DNA from: Leptospira dzoumogneensis
GTDB lineage: Bacteria; Spirochaetota; Leptospiria; Leptospirales; Leptospiraceae
DNA: 64,000 nucleotides
Direction: 5' to 3'
Assembly (NCBI RefSeq): GCF_004770895.1
Contig: NZ_RQHS01000010.1
Coordinates: forward strand, 62,001-126,000
The position numbers and the translations under genes are program-made. Under the pieces are notes generated by a model. The model ran no database searches. It was given only the letters and a program-made list of their open reading frames with translations, and was not told the DNA's origin. Positions 52,244 through 62,607 of the stretch are shown here, one piece after another; position 1 is the stretch's first letter; each line of letters starts with the position of its first letter.

Positions 52244-52912
52244 TTATGGATTCTTTATCTCCTTAAGGATACGAATGCAATCGTAAAAGGAATCTCTTTC
52301 GGAAGCGGAAGCGATCATCGCATAGGACAATGGACCGAGCTCCGATAACTCTGTGATCTGTTCAGGACCGATCCCTCCGATAGGAGTGACAGGTATTTTA
52401 GCAATTTGTAAGGCTTCTTGGACGCCCCGAAGACCTACAGGAATATCTTCCGTATCCTTGGAGTTTGTAGAATACACCGGTCCAAGTCCGGTATAGTCCC
52501 AGACACCGGGCTCTAAGCCTGCAATATCTTCGGAATTATGACAGGAAGTGCCAAGGTACAATCCACTCGAGCGGACCTTCTTCTTATCCTCTAAGGAAAG
52601 AGAAGCATAATCTTCTTTTCCGATATGAAGTCCGAAACATCTCCATTCCAAGGCCTCTTTCCAATAATCATTCAGTATGATCGGAAAATCAGGAAATGCT
52701 TCTATAAGACTTTCATAAACCTTCTTTAATGTTTCAGTGGTCTCTTTTTTAGCGCGTATCTGATAGAATGGGATCCATTCCCTTTGGTAACTCCAAAGTT
52801 CCACAATACGGACCGGGTCCTTGGAAAACTTGGAACAATATTCTAGATCTAGGATTGGATAAATGCCGGGCGCTCTCCAGATACTATGTCTGGGTCTAAG
52901 TGGGAATTCCAA
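52244..52912 (-). CDS. thiE: Thiamine phosphate synthase
   Basis: Joins the pyrimidine and thiazole halves of thiamine. 222 residues, TIM-barrel fold. [10 protein letters not shown] at the start corresponds to the LYLVTD strand, [20 protein letters not shown] to the QLR motif, [24 protein letters not shown] to the NDR/GxHLGQED motif, [16 protein letters not shown] to the GPVFxTxTK motif and [12 protein letters not shown] to the GG(I) phosphate site. ATG 52912 lies 7 bp after thiS. Only thiS and thiE are here; the other thiamine genes must be elsewhere or absent. Confidence 0.88.
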   Translation of the reverse strand: MEFPLRPRHSIWRAPGIYPILDLEYCSKFSKDPVRIVELWSYQREWIPFYQIRAKKETTETLKKVYESLIEAFPDFPIILNDYWKEALEWRCFGLHIGKEDYASLSLEDKKKVRSSGLYLGTSCHNSEDIAGLEPGVWDYTGLGPVYSTNSKDTEDIPVGLRGVQEALQIAKIPVTPIGGIGPEQITELSELGPLSYAMIASASERDSFYDCIRILKEIKNP

Positions 52913-52919
52913 AAATGAT

Positions 52920-53120
52920 TCAACCCCCTCCTACAAATTTCAGGATCTCTATTTTATCCCCTTCTTCTAAGGAGGAATTCTTCCAATGGTCCCTTTTTAG
53001 GATCTCTCCATTCTTCTGGATGGCAACCGTTTCCGGTTTTAATTTTAAGGACTCCAATAGGGAAAAAAGATCCGGAGAAGAAAGTTCCCGCAGAGAGAAT
53101 TCCTTACCGTTTACGATCAT
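52920..53120 (-). CDS. thiS: Sulfur carrier protein ThiS
   Basis: Small ubiquitin-fold carrier that delivers sulfur for the thiazole ring. 66 residues ending in FVGGG; ThiS proteins end in a Gly-Gly tail needed for adenylation. MIVNGKEFSL at the start and VAIQKNGEILKRDHW in the middle match the family. ATG 53120 has GAGG eight bases upstream; GTG 53129 sits too close to that site. Overlapping the operon thiS-thiE, upstream of thiE. No TPP riboswitch sequence is seen upstream. Confidence 0.82.
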   Translation of the reverse strand: MIVNGKEFSLRELSSPDLFSLLESLKLKPETVAIQKNGEILKRDHWKNSSLEEGDKIEILKFVGGG

Positions 53121-53222
53121 TCCATGCACCTCGGTCTAGATACTTCATTCCTACTGATTCTCCGCTAACGTCGAATGTTTTTTAGTTTACCGTTCTGTCC
53201 CGGCCGAAAACGATTTACTTAT

Positions 53223-53561
53223 ATGACCCGATTTCTCCCGTTTTTACTAGCAATCGCACTCCTAGGTATTTTATCATGTAATACCGGAGAGAGAGATATC
53301 AAGGGAAATGCTTTGGCAACTTTCTATGCAAACTGCACAGGTGGATCTTATCCATCCTGTAAGAGTGCTTGCGAAAATAAATACGGCACCACGGTCACTA
53401 CGACTAATTTGGCCGCTTTAAACTCTTGCCTGACTTCTTGTAATACAAGCTGTAATATTTCTACACTTTGTTTCCAATTATCCCAAAGCTGCAAAAGTGA
53501 TTGTGATAATTATTTGAACACCTGCGTTCTGATCCTAGGTTCCACCGGATTCGGCCAGTAA
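53223..53561 (+). CDS. Cys-rich lipoprotein
   Basis: 112 residues from ATG 53223. The signal peptide MTRFLPFLLAIALLGILSC has lipobox GILSC. The mature domain contains about ten cysteines with a repeated C-x3-C pattern (CKSACENKYG, CLTSCNTSCNISTLCFQLSQ, CKSDCDNYLNTC), so it is probably a disulfide-stabilised helical bundle. Related in style to the lipoprotein at 37893. An in-frame ATG at 53175 would precede the signal peptide and is rejected. It is convergent with rsmE with one base between. Function unknown. Confidence 0.78.
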   Translation: MTRFLPFLLAIALLGILSCNTGERDIKGNALATFYANCTGGSYPSCKSACENKYGTTVTTTNLAALNSCLTSCNTSCNISTLCFQLSQSCKSDCDNYLNTCVLILGSTGFGQ

Positions 53562-54260
53562 TCAGCGTAAACTTCCTAACCTAAATAAAGAGGCCGCAAA
53601 AATTCCAGCGGTCTCTATTCTCAAAATAGATTCTCCCACATTTACAGATAAAATCCCAAACTGAGAGATCAGTTCTAATTCTTCTTTTCTAAATCCACCT
53701 TCCGGTCCGATCAAAACTGTTTTGTTTTGTATGTTTTCAGGATTGATCCGTATTTCAGATCTTGGATCAAAAAGTAGAAGTTCCTCTTTAGAAGATTTTG
53801 ACCCTTCTAAAAATTTAGAAAGTGAGATCGGTCCTTTGATCTCAGGCAAAAAATCTTGGCCGGATTGAGAAGAAGCTTCCGCCGCTACTTTCAAAAGCCT
53901 TTCCGGATTTAAGTCTTTTCTATCCGAATGAGAGAATACTAAAAAAATAAATTCAGTGATCCCAAGCTCCGTTCCTTTTTGGATGAGCCATTCCAGTCTG
54001 TTTCCTTTCGGAATTGCAGTTGCGATCTTTGCTTTGGTTTTAGGTCTTTCTTTTTTATCGGTACCGATCAGACTTCCGATTTTAGAAGAAGAAGGTACAC
54101 TGTATGCAAAACTTGCACCCTCACCATCCTTGATGATCACCGTTTTATCTTCTGAAAAAACTCTAAATGCTTTTAGATGAGAGATCTCTTCTCCCTCTAA
54201 TTTCAGTTCGGGAGAAGAAACAAAACCCGGTCGAAAAAAAACGATCTCTTCCGAGGACAT
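53562..54260 (-). CDS. rsmE: 16S rRNA (uracil1498-N3)-methyltransferase RsmE
   Basis: SPOUT-class enzyme, 232 residues. A PUA-like N-terminal domain (EEISHLKAFRVFSEDKTVII KDG) is followed by the trefoil knot: ATAIPKGNRLEWLIQKGTELGI, FSHSDRKDLNPERLLKVAAE ASSQSG and the C-terminal LIGPEGGFRKEELELISQFG, ILRIETAGIFAASLF. These are the family motifs. ATG 54260 is shared with the stop end of the LolA-like gene by one base, so the two form an operon. Confidence 0.92.
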   Translation of the reverse strand: MSSEEIVFFRPGFVSSPELKLEGEEISHLKAFRVFSEDKTVIIKDGEGASFAYSVPSSSKIGSLIGTDKKERPKTKAKIATAIPKGNRLEWLIQKGTELGITEFIFLVFSHSDRKDLNPERLLKVAAEASSQSGQDFLPEIKGPISLSKFLEGSKSSKEELLLFDPRSEIRINPENIQNKTVLIGPEGGFRKEELELISQFGILSVNVGESILRIETAGIFAASLFRLGSLR

Positions 54261-55051
54261 TACAGTCTGTTTAGATTATCCAATTCGAATAAAGAAGGAT
54301 CCGGTTTTACATCTCGGTCCACTTCGGTATATTCCAATACGCTGATCGCACCTGTATTCAGATCCAACATTTCCAATCTACTGACTATATCTTCTTTTGT
54401 GACCTTCTGCTTTGCTTTTACCTTAACTGGACCGTACTTTATGTTCATTGTTTTATAAAGTACCCCGTCCTTATCATGAAAATCCAAACGAGTTGGTCTT
54501 AATGTATCCGGTTCCAAAAGTAAGATCAGTTTGGAATAAAAATAAGGAACGATCGGTCTAAGAGCGACACGTTTCATCTTCTTCCCCGCAATATCCAAAT
54601 CGCTTTGTACGATCGGGTTATAATTCGCTTGGTAAGAAGTTCCCGCCAGATCCACAAAACTGAATCCTGTATTGAGATGGTTCTCGTATTTTTCTTCGTC
54701 GTTCTTTTTGAAAATTTTACGGGAAAGTGCATTGAAGGCGAAGATCAATTCTCCATCTTCCTTAAATAAGATCTTATATTCCAGACCCCGGCCTTTGCTT
54801 TCGAATAGGGAGAGTGAATCTTCTCCCTTTCTAAAAATGCTCATGTCCCAGGTCCAGGAATCTCCCGTCTTTTTGATCAGGATCAGATTTGCTTTTACTA
54901 AACCGTCCGCCTTCAAGAGTGCCTGGTCTAGTCTTGCGACTAGTTCCTGGGCGACTCTTGCTTTATCGGGTGGAGCCTGAGCATGGGATACATCCCCAGT
55001 CATCAGGATCGGGAATATTAGGATTATCGAAATAAGATGAAACTTTTTCAA
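54260..55051 (-). CDS. LolA-like outer-membrane lipoprotein-sorting protein
   Basis: 263 residues with a signal peptide ([22 protein letters not shown]). The mature part has the LolA/LppX beta-cup layout: [24 protein letters not shown] strands, [34 protein letters not shown] and [12 protein letters not shown]. This matches the family of lipoprotein-sorting proteins in spirochaetes. TTG 55051 is chosen because GGAAGGAAAGG lies just upstream of it; a TTG at 55069 would precede that site. It overlaps rsmE. Confidence 0.78.
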   Translation of the reverse strand: MKKFHLISIILIFPILMTGDVSHAQAPPDKARVAQELVARLDQALLKADGLVKANLILIKKTGDSWTWDMSIFRKGEDSLSLFESKGRGLEYKILFKEDGELIFAFNALSRKIFKKNDEEKYENHLNTGFSFVDLAGTSYQANYNPIVQSDLDIAGKKMKRVALRPIVPYFYSKLILLLEPDTLRPTRLDFHDKDGVLYKTMNIKYGPVKVKAKQKVTKEDIVSRLEMLDLNTGAISVLEYTEVDRDVKPDPSLFELDNLNRL

Positions 55052-55089
55052 AACCTTTCCTTCCCGCAAATCCGAGGGATCTAATTTAA

Positions 55090-56616
55090 TTACTCTGCTC
55101 TTAAACTAGGTGCACTATAAGAGTAAAGACTATGAACAGAACCTTGGGCTTGAGCGGATTCACTCCTTCTTTCGAATCTGAGTTTTCCTTCCCGTAGTCC
55201 TTTATGTAAGTCTTGGACGGAACGGAATCCCATATCCTGAAAAGAAAGTCTTAGTCCCAGGCTTAAATATGGAATAAAGTTCAGAATTGAACCTCTATCC
55301 ACTACGGAACCGCTCACTCCCTGAGCCACTTTTACTTTTTGGCCCTCGTTGAAGTAACGTTTGTCTCCGCCGGCTTTCATTGCTTCTATACTTGCCATTC
55401 CGCGGTATTTTTTGAGACGTATTCCATTCTCATAAAAATACTCTCCAGGTGCCTCGGATGTTCCTGCGAACATAAATCCCATCATACATGCAGAAGCCCC
55501 GATTGCCAAAGCATTTGCGATATCTCCAATATTAGAAATTCCACCATCTGCAATAACAGGAACGTCATATTTTGCAGCATGGGCAGCAGTTTGGTACACC
55601 GCAGTTGCTTGCGCTCTTCCCACTGCCATAGTATCTTGGGTGATACAAATGGAACCGGGTCCCATTCCGATCCTAAGTCCGTCAGCTCCCGCACCGATCA
55701 GGTTTTCTGCCTGGCCGCGGGTGACCACGTTACCACCGATCACTTCCAGATTTTTGAAATTGGACTTAATGAATTGGAGCATCTCTATCTGGTAGATCGA
55801 GTTTCCCTGGGCGGAATCGATGATGATCACATCCACTCCGGCTTCGTATAATGCAGCGACCCTGTCCCTGGATTCTGGCAAGGTAGAAACCGCAGCTCCA
55901 CATCTGAGCCTTTTGTTCTCGTCCTTGGAAGAATCTGGGAATTCCTTATTCTTTTTCAGATCGGAACGACTCACTAAAGAGATAAGTTTTCCGTCTTTGT
56001 CTATGATCGGAAGTTTTCCGATCTTCTCTTTTTTGATAATATCGTTTGCTTCTTTTAAAGTGATCCCTGCTTTTCCGGTAATCACATCAGTGGTCATTAC
56101 TTTTTCCACAGGGATAGAACGATCTCTTTCGAAATCGATATCTCTATTGGTTACAATCCCAACCAGTTTAGAATTTCTGGTCCCATCTGCAGTGATTGGA
56201 ATTCCGGTGAATCCTAAAGTTTCTTTGATCCTGTCCAGATCGTGGATCGTATTTTTCGGTCCAAGAACAACCGGGTCTGAAATGAAACCGTTTTCGAAAC
56301 GTTTCACCTTGCTGACTTCGGCAACCTGTTCTTCGACAGAATTATTATAATGGATAATTCCGATCCCTCCCATAAGGGCCTGTGCGATTGCCATAGAGGA
56401 CTCGGTCACAGTGTCCATTGGGGAACTCACGAATGGCTTCTTAAGTTTGATCTTTTTAGTTAATCTAGTCTCTAGTTCAACTTCGGAAGGATTGAAATCG
56501 ATAAAACCGGGCAGGACTAAAAAGTCCCGATAAGTAAGCCCGATTTGCATGCTGAAAAGTTCTTCGCCGGATAGGCCGTCTAAAAATTGGGAGTCTCGGT
56601 AAGATTGGTTTGACAT
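55090..56616 (-). CDS. guaB: Inosine-5'-monophosphate dehydrogenase
   Basis: First step of guanine nucleotide synthesis. 508 residues. Two CBS domains lie between the early catalytic segment and the main barrel ([36 protein letters not shown]). The catalytic loop is [17 protein letters not shown], with the Cys in [35 protein letters not shown] and [10 protein letters not shown] are barrel motifs. The start ATG 56616 gives the family's usual front ([20 protein letters not shown]). Upstream 88 bp lead to a divergent DUF1577-like gene. Confidence 0.96.
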   Translation of the reverse strand: MSNQSYRDSQFLDGLSGEELFSMQIGLTYRDFLVLPGFIDFNPSEVELETRLTKKIKLKKPFVSSPMDTVTESSMAIAQALMGGIGIIHYNNSVEEQVAEVSKVKRFENGFISDPVVLGPKNTIHDLDRIKETLGFTGIPITADGTRNSKLVGIVTNRDIDFERDRSIPVEKVMTTDVITGKAGITLKEANDIIKKEKIGKLPIIDKDGKLISLVSRSDLKKNKEFPDSSKDENKRLRCGAAVSTLPESRDRVAALYEAGVDVIIIDSAQGNSIYQIEMLQFIKSNFKNLEVIGGNVVTRGQAENLIGAGADGLRIGMGPGSICITQDTMAVGRAQATAVYQTAAHAAKYDVPVIADGGISNIGDIANALAIGASACMMGFMFAGTSEAPGEYFYENGIRLKKYRGMASIEAMKAGGDKRYFNEGQKVKVAQGVSGSVVDRGSILNFIPYLSLGLRLSFQDMGFRSVQDLHKGLREGKLRFERRSESAQAQGSVHSLYSYSAPSLRAE

Positions 56617-56704
56617 TAGTGTACCTTACCTATTACATCAAAACGAAGCCAAAGGCTGGAATCAAGATAATTTTCCGCCGGAATCCGATCGACCTAGGAA
56701 TTTA

Positions 56705-57865
56705 ATGGAAAAGGTTCAAAGGAAACAAAGAGACAAAGAGTTCATCACAGATCCTGGTAAAAAACTCCATATCATTGGAAAATTTCTACTCAAAACAGAT
56801 CTACTCGTAAGGGATACGGAAACACACGAATCCGTTCAACTTCTCTCCGTCAATAAGGACGCCACAAAAATTTTAGTACAAGGTCGAATGGCCGAACAAT
56901 TTAAGCTGAATGCTCATATTGTTTTGTACAAATTACTCGCGAGATACGTCGAACTAGAATGCGAGGTCCTGGAAGAAAAACCGAATAATCAATACATCAT
57001 GCAGGTGGACCATGTTTCCATCGCAAGCAGAGAGAGAAAATTCACAAGGATCAAACCTCCGGATGGAAGCGTTTGGATCACGAATCTGCGTACTAGCAGG
57101 ACCACAATCGACGCGAACTTATTCAATATACCCACTTCCGTAAAAGTCAATTTCGCGGATACGGAAAGAACTCTTAAGCCTAAGTTCGATATAGTAAAAA
57201 TAGATGTTTTCAATTCTATCGGGGATAAGTTCGACCTAGTCAAAAAGACCGGCAAAATATTATATATTCCGAATACACAAAAACCTGACTCTTTTAAATC
57301 TTCGGATCCGAACGGATTTATAGATTATGAACATGAACTTGGAGATGAAGATGATGTTCGTAAAAAGATCATAGAATATGCCAACCAAAAGATCAGATCG
57401 GAATTAATCGTTCCGGTTATCTATATCAACCATGATGAGCAGGCTATTCCTATCGGATATGTGCATGCCCAAAATAGGACTAGAGAAATAGATATAACCG
57501 AAGTAATGGAGATCAAAACCCTTACTTTTGATATGGTGGATCGGATCAGAGAATCCAATACGATCTTAGTAAAAGAAAGATTTGCGGTTATAGATCTTTC
57601 CACTGGCGGTTTGAGAGTAAAGATCAATCATCCTGATCTAAACGGCGAGCTACCTAGAAGAAAAGGATTCACATTCGATATATTTTTCAAAATGCAATCT
57701 CCGATCACTGCTTACGGAGTAGTACGCTCCATTGCAAGAGATACGGATGGGAACTTATATGTAGGACTTTCTTTGGAAGGAAACTCCGCAAGACCCGGAG
57801 AGAAAAAACGTTTTATAGACAATGTAAATCGTATGCTTTCCGACTCGGGTGTAAAAGTCGGCTAA
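56705..57865 (+). CDS. DUF1577/PilZ-like protein
   Basis: 386 residues, soluble. The C-terminal third has a PilZ-like pattern: [19 protein letters not shown], then [27 protein letters not shown], the beta-barrel that often binds c-di-GMP. The RxxxR part of a PilZ site is not clear. The N-terminal two thirds ([20 protein letters not shown]) resembles a YcgR-N-like domain. It matches the leptospiral DUF1577 family as I recall it. ATG 56705 lies near the divergent guaB. It is convergent with an EAL phosphodiesterase gene, a suggestive c-di-GMP neighbour. Confidence 0.75.
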   Translation: MEKVQRKQRDKEFITDPGKKLHIIGKFLLKTDLLVRDTETHESVQLLSVNKDATKILVQGRMAEQFKLNAHIVLYKLLARYVELECEVLEEKPNNQYIMQVDHVSIASRERKFTRIKPPDGSVWITNLRTSRTTIDANLFNIPTSVKVNFADTERTLKPKFDIVKIDVFNSIGDKFDLVKKTGKILYIPNTQKPDSFKSSDPNGFIDYEHELGDEDDVRKKIIEYANQKIRSELIVPVIYINHDEQAIPIGYVHAQNRTREIDITEVMEIKTLTFDMVDRIRESNTILVKERFAVIDLSTGGLRVKINHPDLNGELPRRKGFTFDIFFKMQSPITAYGVVRSIARDTDGNLYVGLSLEGNSARPGEKKRFIDNVNRMLSDSGVKVG

Positions 57866-57927
57866 AATTGAAAAAATTTTTTATTCGGTCGGATCAAAAC
57901 CGCTAATGTAACGGAACCGGGAAAAAC

Positions 57928-59211
57928 TTAAGGAAAATCCCACATTCGTACATCTACGAATAGAACGTTTCCTTCTTCCATACTTTTAGAATAAGTCACT
58001 AAGAGCAGATTGCTTTCCAAGTCATAGTATGGATTGCTTGCGATCCAACCGCCGGAAGGATCTTTTGCATTCTTATAAAATTGTTCTAAGAAGTATGGTC
58101 TCCAACTCCAGTTCCTTCCCACAAAGGAATCGTCTTCCAACATTCCGGAATCCGAGATCCCTGAATAGTTAGGAGAAAGTTGTCTTCCTTCATGATTGGT
58201 AACATACATTCTAAAAACCGATTTTTCCAGAAGATAAGAATTTCTTAATTTAATAGTCACAATTCCGTTGGAAGAGATCACCTCTATACCGGAAGATTCC
58301 AATCGATCTTCCAGTTCCTTCTCTTTTTTAATACGCCTAAGCAGCTGGTATTTTTTATAATTAAAGAATAATTCATGAAGTTGGGAAAATCGAATGCTTA
58401 AACCGTTGATATCTATTAACTCAGGTGTCGGCTCTGCGAAATAGAAACCTTGTAAAAATCTGGCCCCGTATGTCAGAGCGTTATAAAGTTCCGTTTCAGT
58501 TTCCAGGCCTTCGAACAAAAGAGAACATCCCAAGCTTTCAGCAAGTCTGGACAATGTGAATAGTATCTCCTGAAAATTCCTGGAAGCAACAGAACTACGA
58601 ATAAGCCCCAGATCCACTTTGATAATATCAGGATGTAATGCGCCGATCCGATCCAGATTAGAGGATTTGGATCCAAGATCGTCTATAGCCACTAAAAACC
58701 CGGATCTTTTATATAGATTGATCAGAGGTTTTAGCTGATCTATCTCTCCGGAAAAATGTTCCTCTATAATTTCGATCACGATCCTCTTAGGATCTAGACC
58801 GGCACTTTTTGCGATCTGCAAGGTATAAGGTTCATCATCCGTTTTGGAAGATAGATAGTCCTGCATAAAAGAAGGAGATATATTCAGAAAAAGTTTTGCT
58901 TTCGGATCCAGGCCTGGAGTATTACCGATCTTCTCCACCGCTTTTTTACGAACGGCCCTATCTATTTCTAATTTAAGATTTTTGAATTCTTCTCTTTCGG
59001 AAACGGAAAAAGAATGAGGTATATCCGCTAAGAAGAACGGACCAAGACTATGGACCGTGCCTTCCTTATCTATAAAACGAGCGAGTGCCTCGTAACCGAA
59101 GATAGAATCTTTTTCGACGGACAAAATGGGCTGAAAGTACGGAACAATCTCACCTTCGGAAAACCATTCTTTCCATTTGGATGCATTCCAAGAAGCTCTT
59201 CCTTCGCTCAT
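57928..59211 (-). CDS. EAL-domain c-di-GMP phosphodiesterase (YkuI-like)
   Basis: 427 residues from ATG 59211. EAL domain: VPYFQPILSVEKDSIFGYEALAR with the EAL motif, LFLNISPSF (Asn), IVIEIIEEHF (Glu), VAIDDLGSKSSNLDRI (DDLG in place of DDFG), IIKVDLGLI (Lys), LLFEGLETETEL (Glu) and LQGFYFAEPTPE. All metal and catalytic residues I can check are kept, so the domain looks active. The C-terminal 150 residues (KSVFRMYVTNHEGRQLSPNY) form a PAS-like domain as in B. subtilis YkuI. TTG 59220 adds three residues. It is next to the PilZ-like gene. Confidence 0.88.
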   Translation of the reverse strand: MSEGRASWNASKWKEWFSEGEIVPYFQPILSVEKDSIFGYEALARFIDKEGTVHSLGPFFLADIPHSFSVSEREEFKNLKLEIDRAVRKKAVEKIGNTPGLDPKAKLFLNISPSFMQDYLSSKTDDEPYTLQIAKSAGLDPKRIVIEIIEEHFSGEIDQLKPLINLYKRSGFLVAIDDLGSKSSNLDRIGALHPDIIKVDLGLIRSSVASRNFQEILFTLSRLAESLGCSLLFEGLETETELYNALTYGARFLQGFYFAEPTPELIDINGLSIRFSQLHELFFNYKKYQLLRRIKKEKELEDRLESSGIEVISSNGIVTIKLRNSYLLEKSVFRMYVTNHEGRQLSPNYSGISDSGMLEDDSFVGRNWSWRPYFLEQFYKNAKDPSGGWIASNPYYDLESNLLLVTYSKSMEEGNVLFVDVRMWDFP

Positions 59212-59306
59212 TCTTAACAATAAAATGGGAACCCTGTAAGAAGGATCAAGAATTTAAAATCAAAAGTTCAGATCAAATGATAAAAGGAGAATGAAGACTA
59301 CTTAAA

Positions 59307-60962
59307 CTAGTAACCGACTCCCAGTCCACAACGGAAATCTTCCGGAATTCCTAGCCATGGAGTTCTTGGTCCGGAATTTAGTATCAAATTTCTATTACCG
59401 CCTGAATTTTCTCGGAGAATTTCCATAAATCTCTCTTTTGTGAAAAGATCTTCCGATTCGGTTAACAATTTCAATCGATCATAGTATACTTTTAGATCCG
59501 GATCTTGGATCCGGTTTTGTCCTGAAGTAACCGATTCTAAGTATCCTACAGGAATATTTCGAGTAAAATGCCCCACTCTCCAGTTAGAAACTGATTTCAA
59601 TTTACTTAATAAAGGATCCGTTAAAGCATTAGAGTCTATAATCTTACGATTTTCACCGGCAAAATAGCCATAAAAGCCTACGTTAATTGTAGCACATGCC
59701 TTGTCAGGGTCCTTAGGTGCCTTCTTATAGTTTCTACCTACATCTGCCCACCCATGATCCGGAAATTCCCGGAATTTAAAGGAGCGAAGAAAGTTAGTGC
59801 TTCTAAAATAAGCACCTTTTTCATCCTGGATCTCTCCGTCGTTTCTAAGTCTAGAATAGTCTTTTGTAATATACAAATAGGAGTTTTGGTTTAACAGGAA
59901 TAAGGCGATAAAAAATAGAACGCTCACCCTAGGCAAAAAACCAGGAGAAAGTTCCACAAACAAGAACAGGCAGACGACAAATGGAAGAGCAAAAAACCTC
60001 CCCGCCATAAAGTCCCCGCCTATGGAACATACATATAAAATATAAAGTCCAACTCCTGTGGAAAGAGCCGCTTCTAAAATTTTCTTTTTCCAAATAAAAT
60101 AAGGTAAAAGTAAAATTACAGAGCCGATCGTAAGCGAGGTAAAAATATCCCATCGAAAACCATTCTCTAAATAGTCGATACCATACGGCCATAAATGAGA
60201 AATAGTAAGGTCAGTATTCAATTTTGCGTATGCAGTATTCGGAAACAGATATCCGTAATATACTAGTGAAAATGCGGACCAAAGAAGAACTGGCTGAAGC
60301 CCTAAAATGGCGGCTCCGATAAACTTACTCCAGGATTTATCCCGTTTTAAGGGCTTATACAAATATAGAAGGAAAGGAAGCCCTAAAAGAATCGTGTCTT
60401 GTCTGTTTAGATATGATAAAGAAAGATAAAAAAAGAAAAGAAGAATGTCCCGGAATTCGGATCTATTTTCCAGATCGAATGCTTTATTTAAAAACAAAAT
60501 AATCAAAAGAAAGGAAAGTGGGTTTTCCAAACCGGAACTAGAAAAATCTATAAACGCCCTGGATAGTAGTAATACTAAAAGTATCCAAGATCCATACCAA
60601 AAGCCCCCTTCTTTTTTTCCAAACCGAGTAACGAGCAAATAGACTGTTGCCCCCACACAAATCCAAGAAAGAATTAAAGAAGAATAATATATTGGAATCT
60701 TAACAAATGAAAGAAGGATCAGACCGAAAAGCCAAAGTGGATGAGTATAAGCCTGGACCCTTTCGTAAGTATTCCATCTCAAGCCGAACCCATTTAAAAA
60801 ATTATCCACAGTCCTAAAACTGATATAAGCATCTTCCGTTACCCAAGAATTCATGATCACCACATAGGAGAATAGAATACAAGAGATCGGAAAAAAGAAT
60901 TTAGGAAGAGGCCTAAGGAAAAAGGAACGGATCTTTTTTAAGACGGAATTCACAACCTCCAA
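59307..60962 (-). CDS. Polytopic GT-C-like glycosyltransferase
   Basis: 551 residues with about ten TM helices. Right after the first helix, VTEDAYISFRTVDNFLNGFGLRWN is the extracytoplasmic acidic loop of GT-C enzymes (EDAY), and YERVQAYTHPLWLFGLI follows. This resembles the arabinofuranosyl/mannosyltransferase group. The C-terminal 150 residues are extracytoplasmic. GT-C enzymes use lipid-linked sugars; the sugar is not known. It is divergent from a second, similar protein at 61075. Confidence 0.72.
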   Translation of the reverse strand: MEVVNSVLKKIRSFFLRPLPKFFFPISCILFSYVVIMNSWVTEDAYISFRTVDNFLNGFGLRWNTYERVQAYTHPLWLFGLILLSFVKIPIYYSSLILSWICVGATVYLLVTRFGKKEGGFWYGSWILLVLLLSRAFIDFSSSGLENPLSFLLIILFLNKAFDLENRSEFRDILLFFFYLSLSYLNRQDTILLGLPFLLYLYKPLKRDKSWSKFIGAAILGLQPVLLWSAFSLVYYGYLFPNTAYAKLNTDLTISHLWPYGIDYLENGFRWDIFTSLTIGSVILLLPYFIWKKKILEAALSTGVGLYILYVCSIGGDFMAGRFFALPFVVCLFLFVELSPGFLPRVSVLFFIALFLLNQNSYLYITKDYSRLRNDGEIQDEKGAYFRSTNFLRSFKFREFPDHGWADVGRNYKKAPKDPDKACATINVGFYGYFAGENRKIIDSNALTDPLLSKLKSVSNWRVGHFTRNIPVGYLESVTSGQNRIQDPDLKVYYDRLKLLTESEDLFTKERFMEILRENSGGNRNLILNSGPRTPWLGIPEDFRCGLGVGY

Positions 60963-61074
60963 GGAAACATCGGGAATTTAAGTGTCATTCAGAATTCGGA
61001 ACCCCCAAAAAAGATCAAAATTCTCCCTTGGGATTTCTTCTTGACCTTGGATTTTCCAGAAGCTTCTTAGTAGA

Positions 61075-62601
61075 ATGTTCAATCGTCTCCTTTCCCGGGT
61101 TTCTTCCTTCACTGGCAAGTATGCAGGTTTCCTGATTTTCGGAACGGTGTTTTTATCCTTATTTTTGGCATGGCAGTACCAAACGGGAATTCGGGTCGGA
61201 GACGGAGCGATCAAACAACAACAACTTGCAGACCTTCTGCATAACGGTTTTCCTGATTTTTCCTGCCGATATTCCGGAAAAGAAATAGATCCGGAGTTTA
61301 GATTCCTACCTTTGGATCTAAAAAAAGGGTCCACTATGACCCATGTTTATAAAGGAAAATGTTATTATATTTTTCCTTTTTATTATACTGCGATCCAGTA
61401 CCCATTCGCTCTTTTGATGGGAAGATTCGGAAGTTTCTTCTTATCATTAATATTCGGGATTTTAACACTAAGGGCATTATTCCGAATTTCAGAACTTTTA
61501 GATTTAAAGAAAGAATCTAAATTTTTCTTTTTGATCTTATTATTAGGGTCTGCATTCAGCTTATTCTCCTCGGATCTATCTGAAACGATCTTGGCAATCT
61601 TCGGAGTCACTCAAGGAATTTATTTTTTACTTAAAGAGGACGCATCCTCCAACTCTGCCGATCTAGTATTTGCAGGTGGATTTTTCGGATTTGCAGCTTT
61701 CTTCCGGCAAGAGATAATTTTACTGGCAGCCAGTCTTTCTTTAGTTTATGCTTTTAGAATATTCAGAAATCCGAAAACTGCATTATTCCCGTTTACCTTC
61801 GGAGCTCTTTTGACCGTACAAGCGGTGATCAATTATTCCGTGGTTGGACACCCCTTAGGATCCAGAGGTTATTTACAAGAATCTTCTTCTTACGAATTAG
61901 TCTCTCAAATCTATTATTTATGGCAATTGATGTTTTTAGGAAAAGGTTCCTTAGGATTATTCGGAGCCTATCCTGCTTTGGCATTTATCGTTCTATGGAG
62001 ACCGAAATCTGATCCGTTAACTCGGATCTTATACGGACTAGGGATCTTTATACTTCTTTCCGGTCTTCTGACCTCTACTAAATTTTGGCAGGGAGTATTA
62101 TTCGGACCTAGATTTTTGATCACTATCCTTCCTTTTTTACTTTTGTTCTTATTCTCAATTTTAGAAAAAAATTGGGAAAAACTCAGCAAACCGTTTAGGA
62201 TTACTGCCATCCTTCTTATCTCCTATTCTATTATAGGAGGTGTAGTATTCGACAGATTATATTATAAATTCACAAAATCGGTTGTGACCGAACAAAAAGA
62301 ACTCAGCGATCATACTTCTAAAATCGTGATCTACAGAAAAGGTTCCGTGTTTTTACCGGCAAATTCTTTTAGAGAAGAGAGAGAAGTATATGAAATTGAT
62401 TCCGCAGGATCTTTCGATGCACTTTTGGAAAAATTGTATAGGATCGGAAAAACCCAGGTAACTGTGGTAGGTTTTAAAGACTCCTATCCTCGAGAAGTTT
62501 TAGTTCCTAAATCAGAACATTTTACATTTAAGAACAGAGTATTCTACCAAAGTCCTTCGATCAATATGGAAACTTTAGAATTTAGTAAAATAACTAAATG
62601 A
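61075..62601 (+). CDS. Polytopic membrane protein, putative glycosyltransferase
   Basis: 508 residues with about ten TM helices. After the first helix (YAGFLIFGTVFLSLFLAW) comes a loop with RVGDGAIKQQQLADLLHNGF and FRFLPLDL. The acidic pair after helix 1 fits the GT-C layout, and leptospiral proteins named LA_3751/LA_3752 family putative glycosyltransferase look like this; I am not certain of the match. The last 130 residues are extracytoplasmic. It shares a divergent 112-bp front with the GT-C-like gene 59307-60962. Confidence 0.65.
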   Translation: MFNRLLSRVSSFTGKYAGFLIFGTVFLSLFLAWQYQTGIRVGDGAIKQQQLADLLHNGFPDFSCRYSGKEIDPEFRFLPLDLKKGSTMTHVYKGKCYYIFPFYYTAIQYPFALLMGRFGSFFLSLIFGILTLRALFRISELLDLKKESKFFFLILLLGSAFSLFSSDLSETILAIFGVTQGIYFLLKEDASSNSADLVFAGGFFGFAAFFRQEIILLAASLSLVYAFRIFRNPKTALFPFTFGALLTVQAVINYSVVGHPLGSRGYLQESSSYELVSQIYYLWQLMFLGKGSLGLFGAYPALAFIVLWRPKSDPLTRILYGLGIFILLSGLLTSTKFWQGVLFGPRFLITILPFLLLFLFSILEKNWEKLSKPFRITAILLISYSIIGGVVFDRLYYKFTKSVVTEQKELSDHTSKIVIYRKGSVFLPANSFREEREVYEIDSAGSFDALLEKLYRIGKTQVTVVGFKDSYPREVLVPKSEHFTFKNRVFYQSPSINMETLEFSKITK

Positions 62602-62607
62602 TCTGAT

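Noticed and set aside
53121..53222. TPP riboswitch upstream of thiS-thiE
   Set aside because: The region lacks the CTGAGA and ACCTGATCTGGATAATGCCAGCGTAG-like core blocks of the THI box.
55339..55851. 170-codon plus-strand frame, Cys/His-rich
   Set aside because: It is antisense to guaB, whose conserved motifs explain the sequence.
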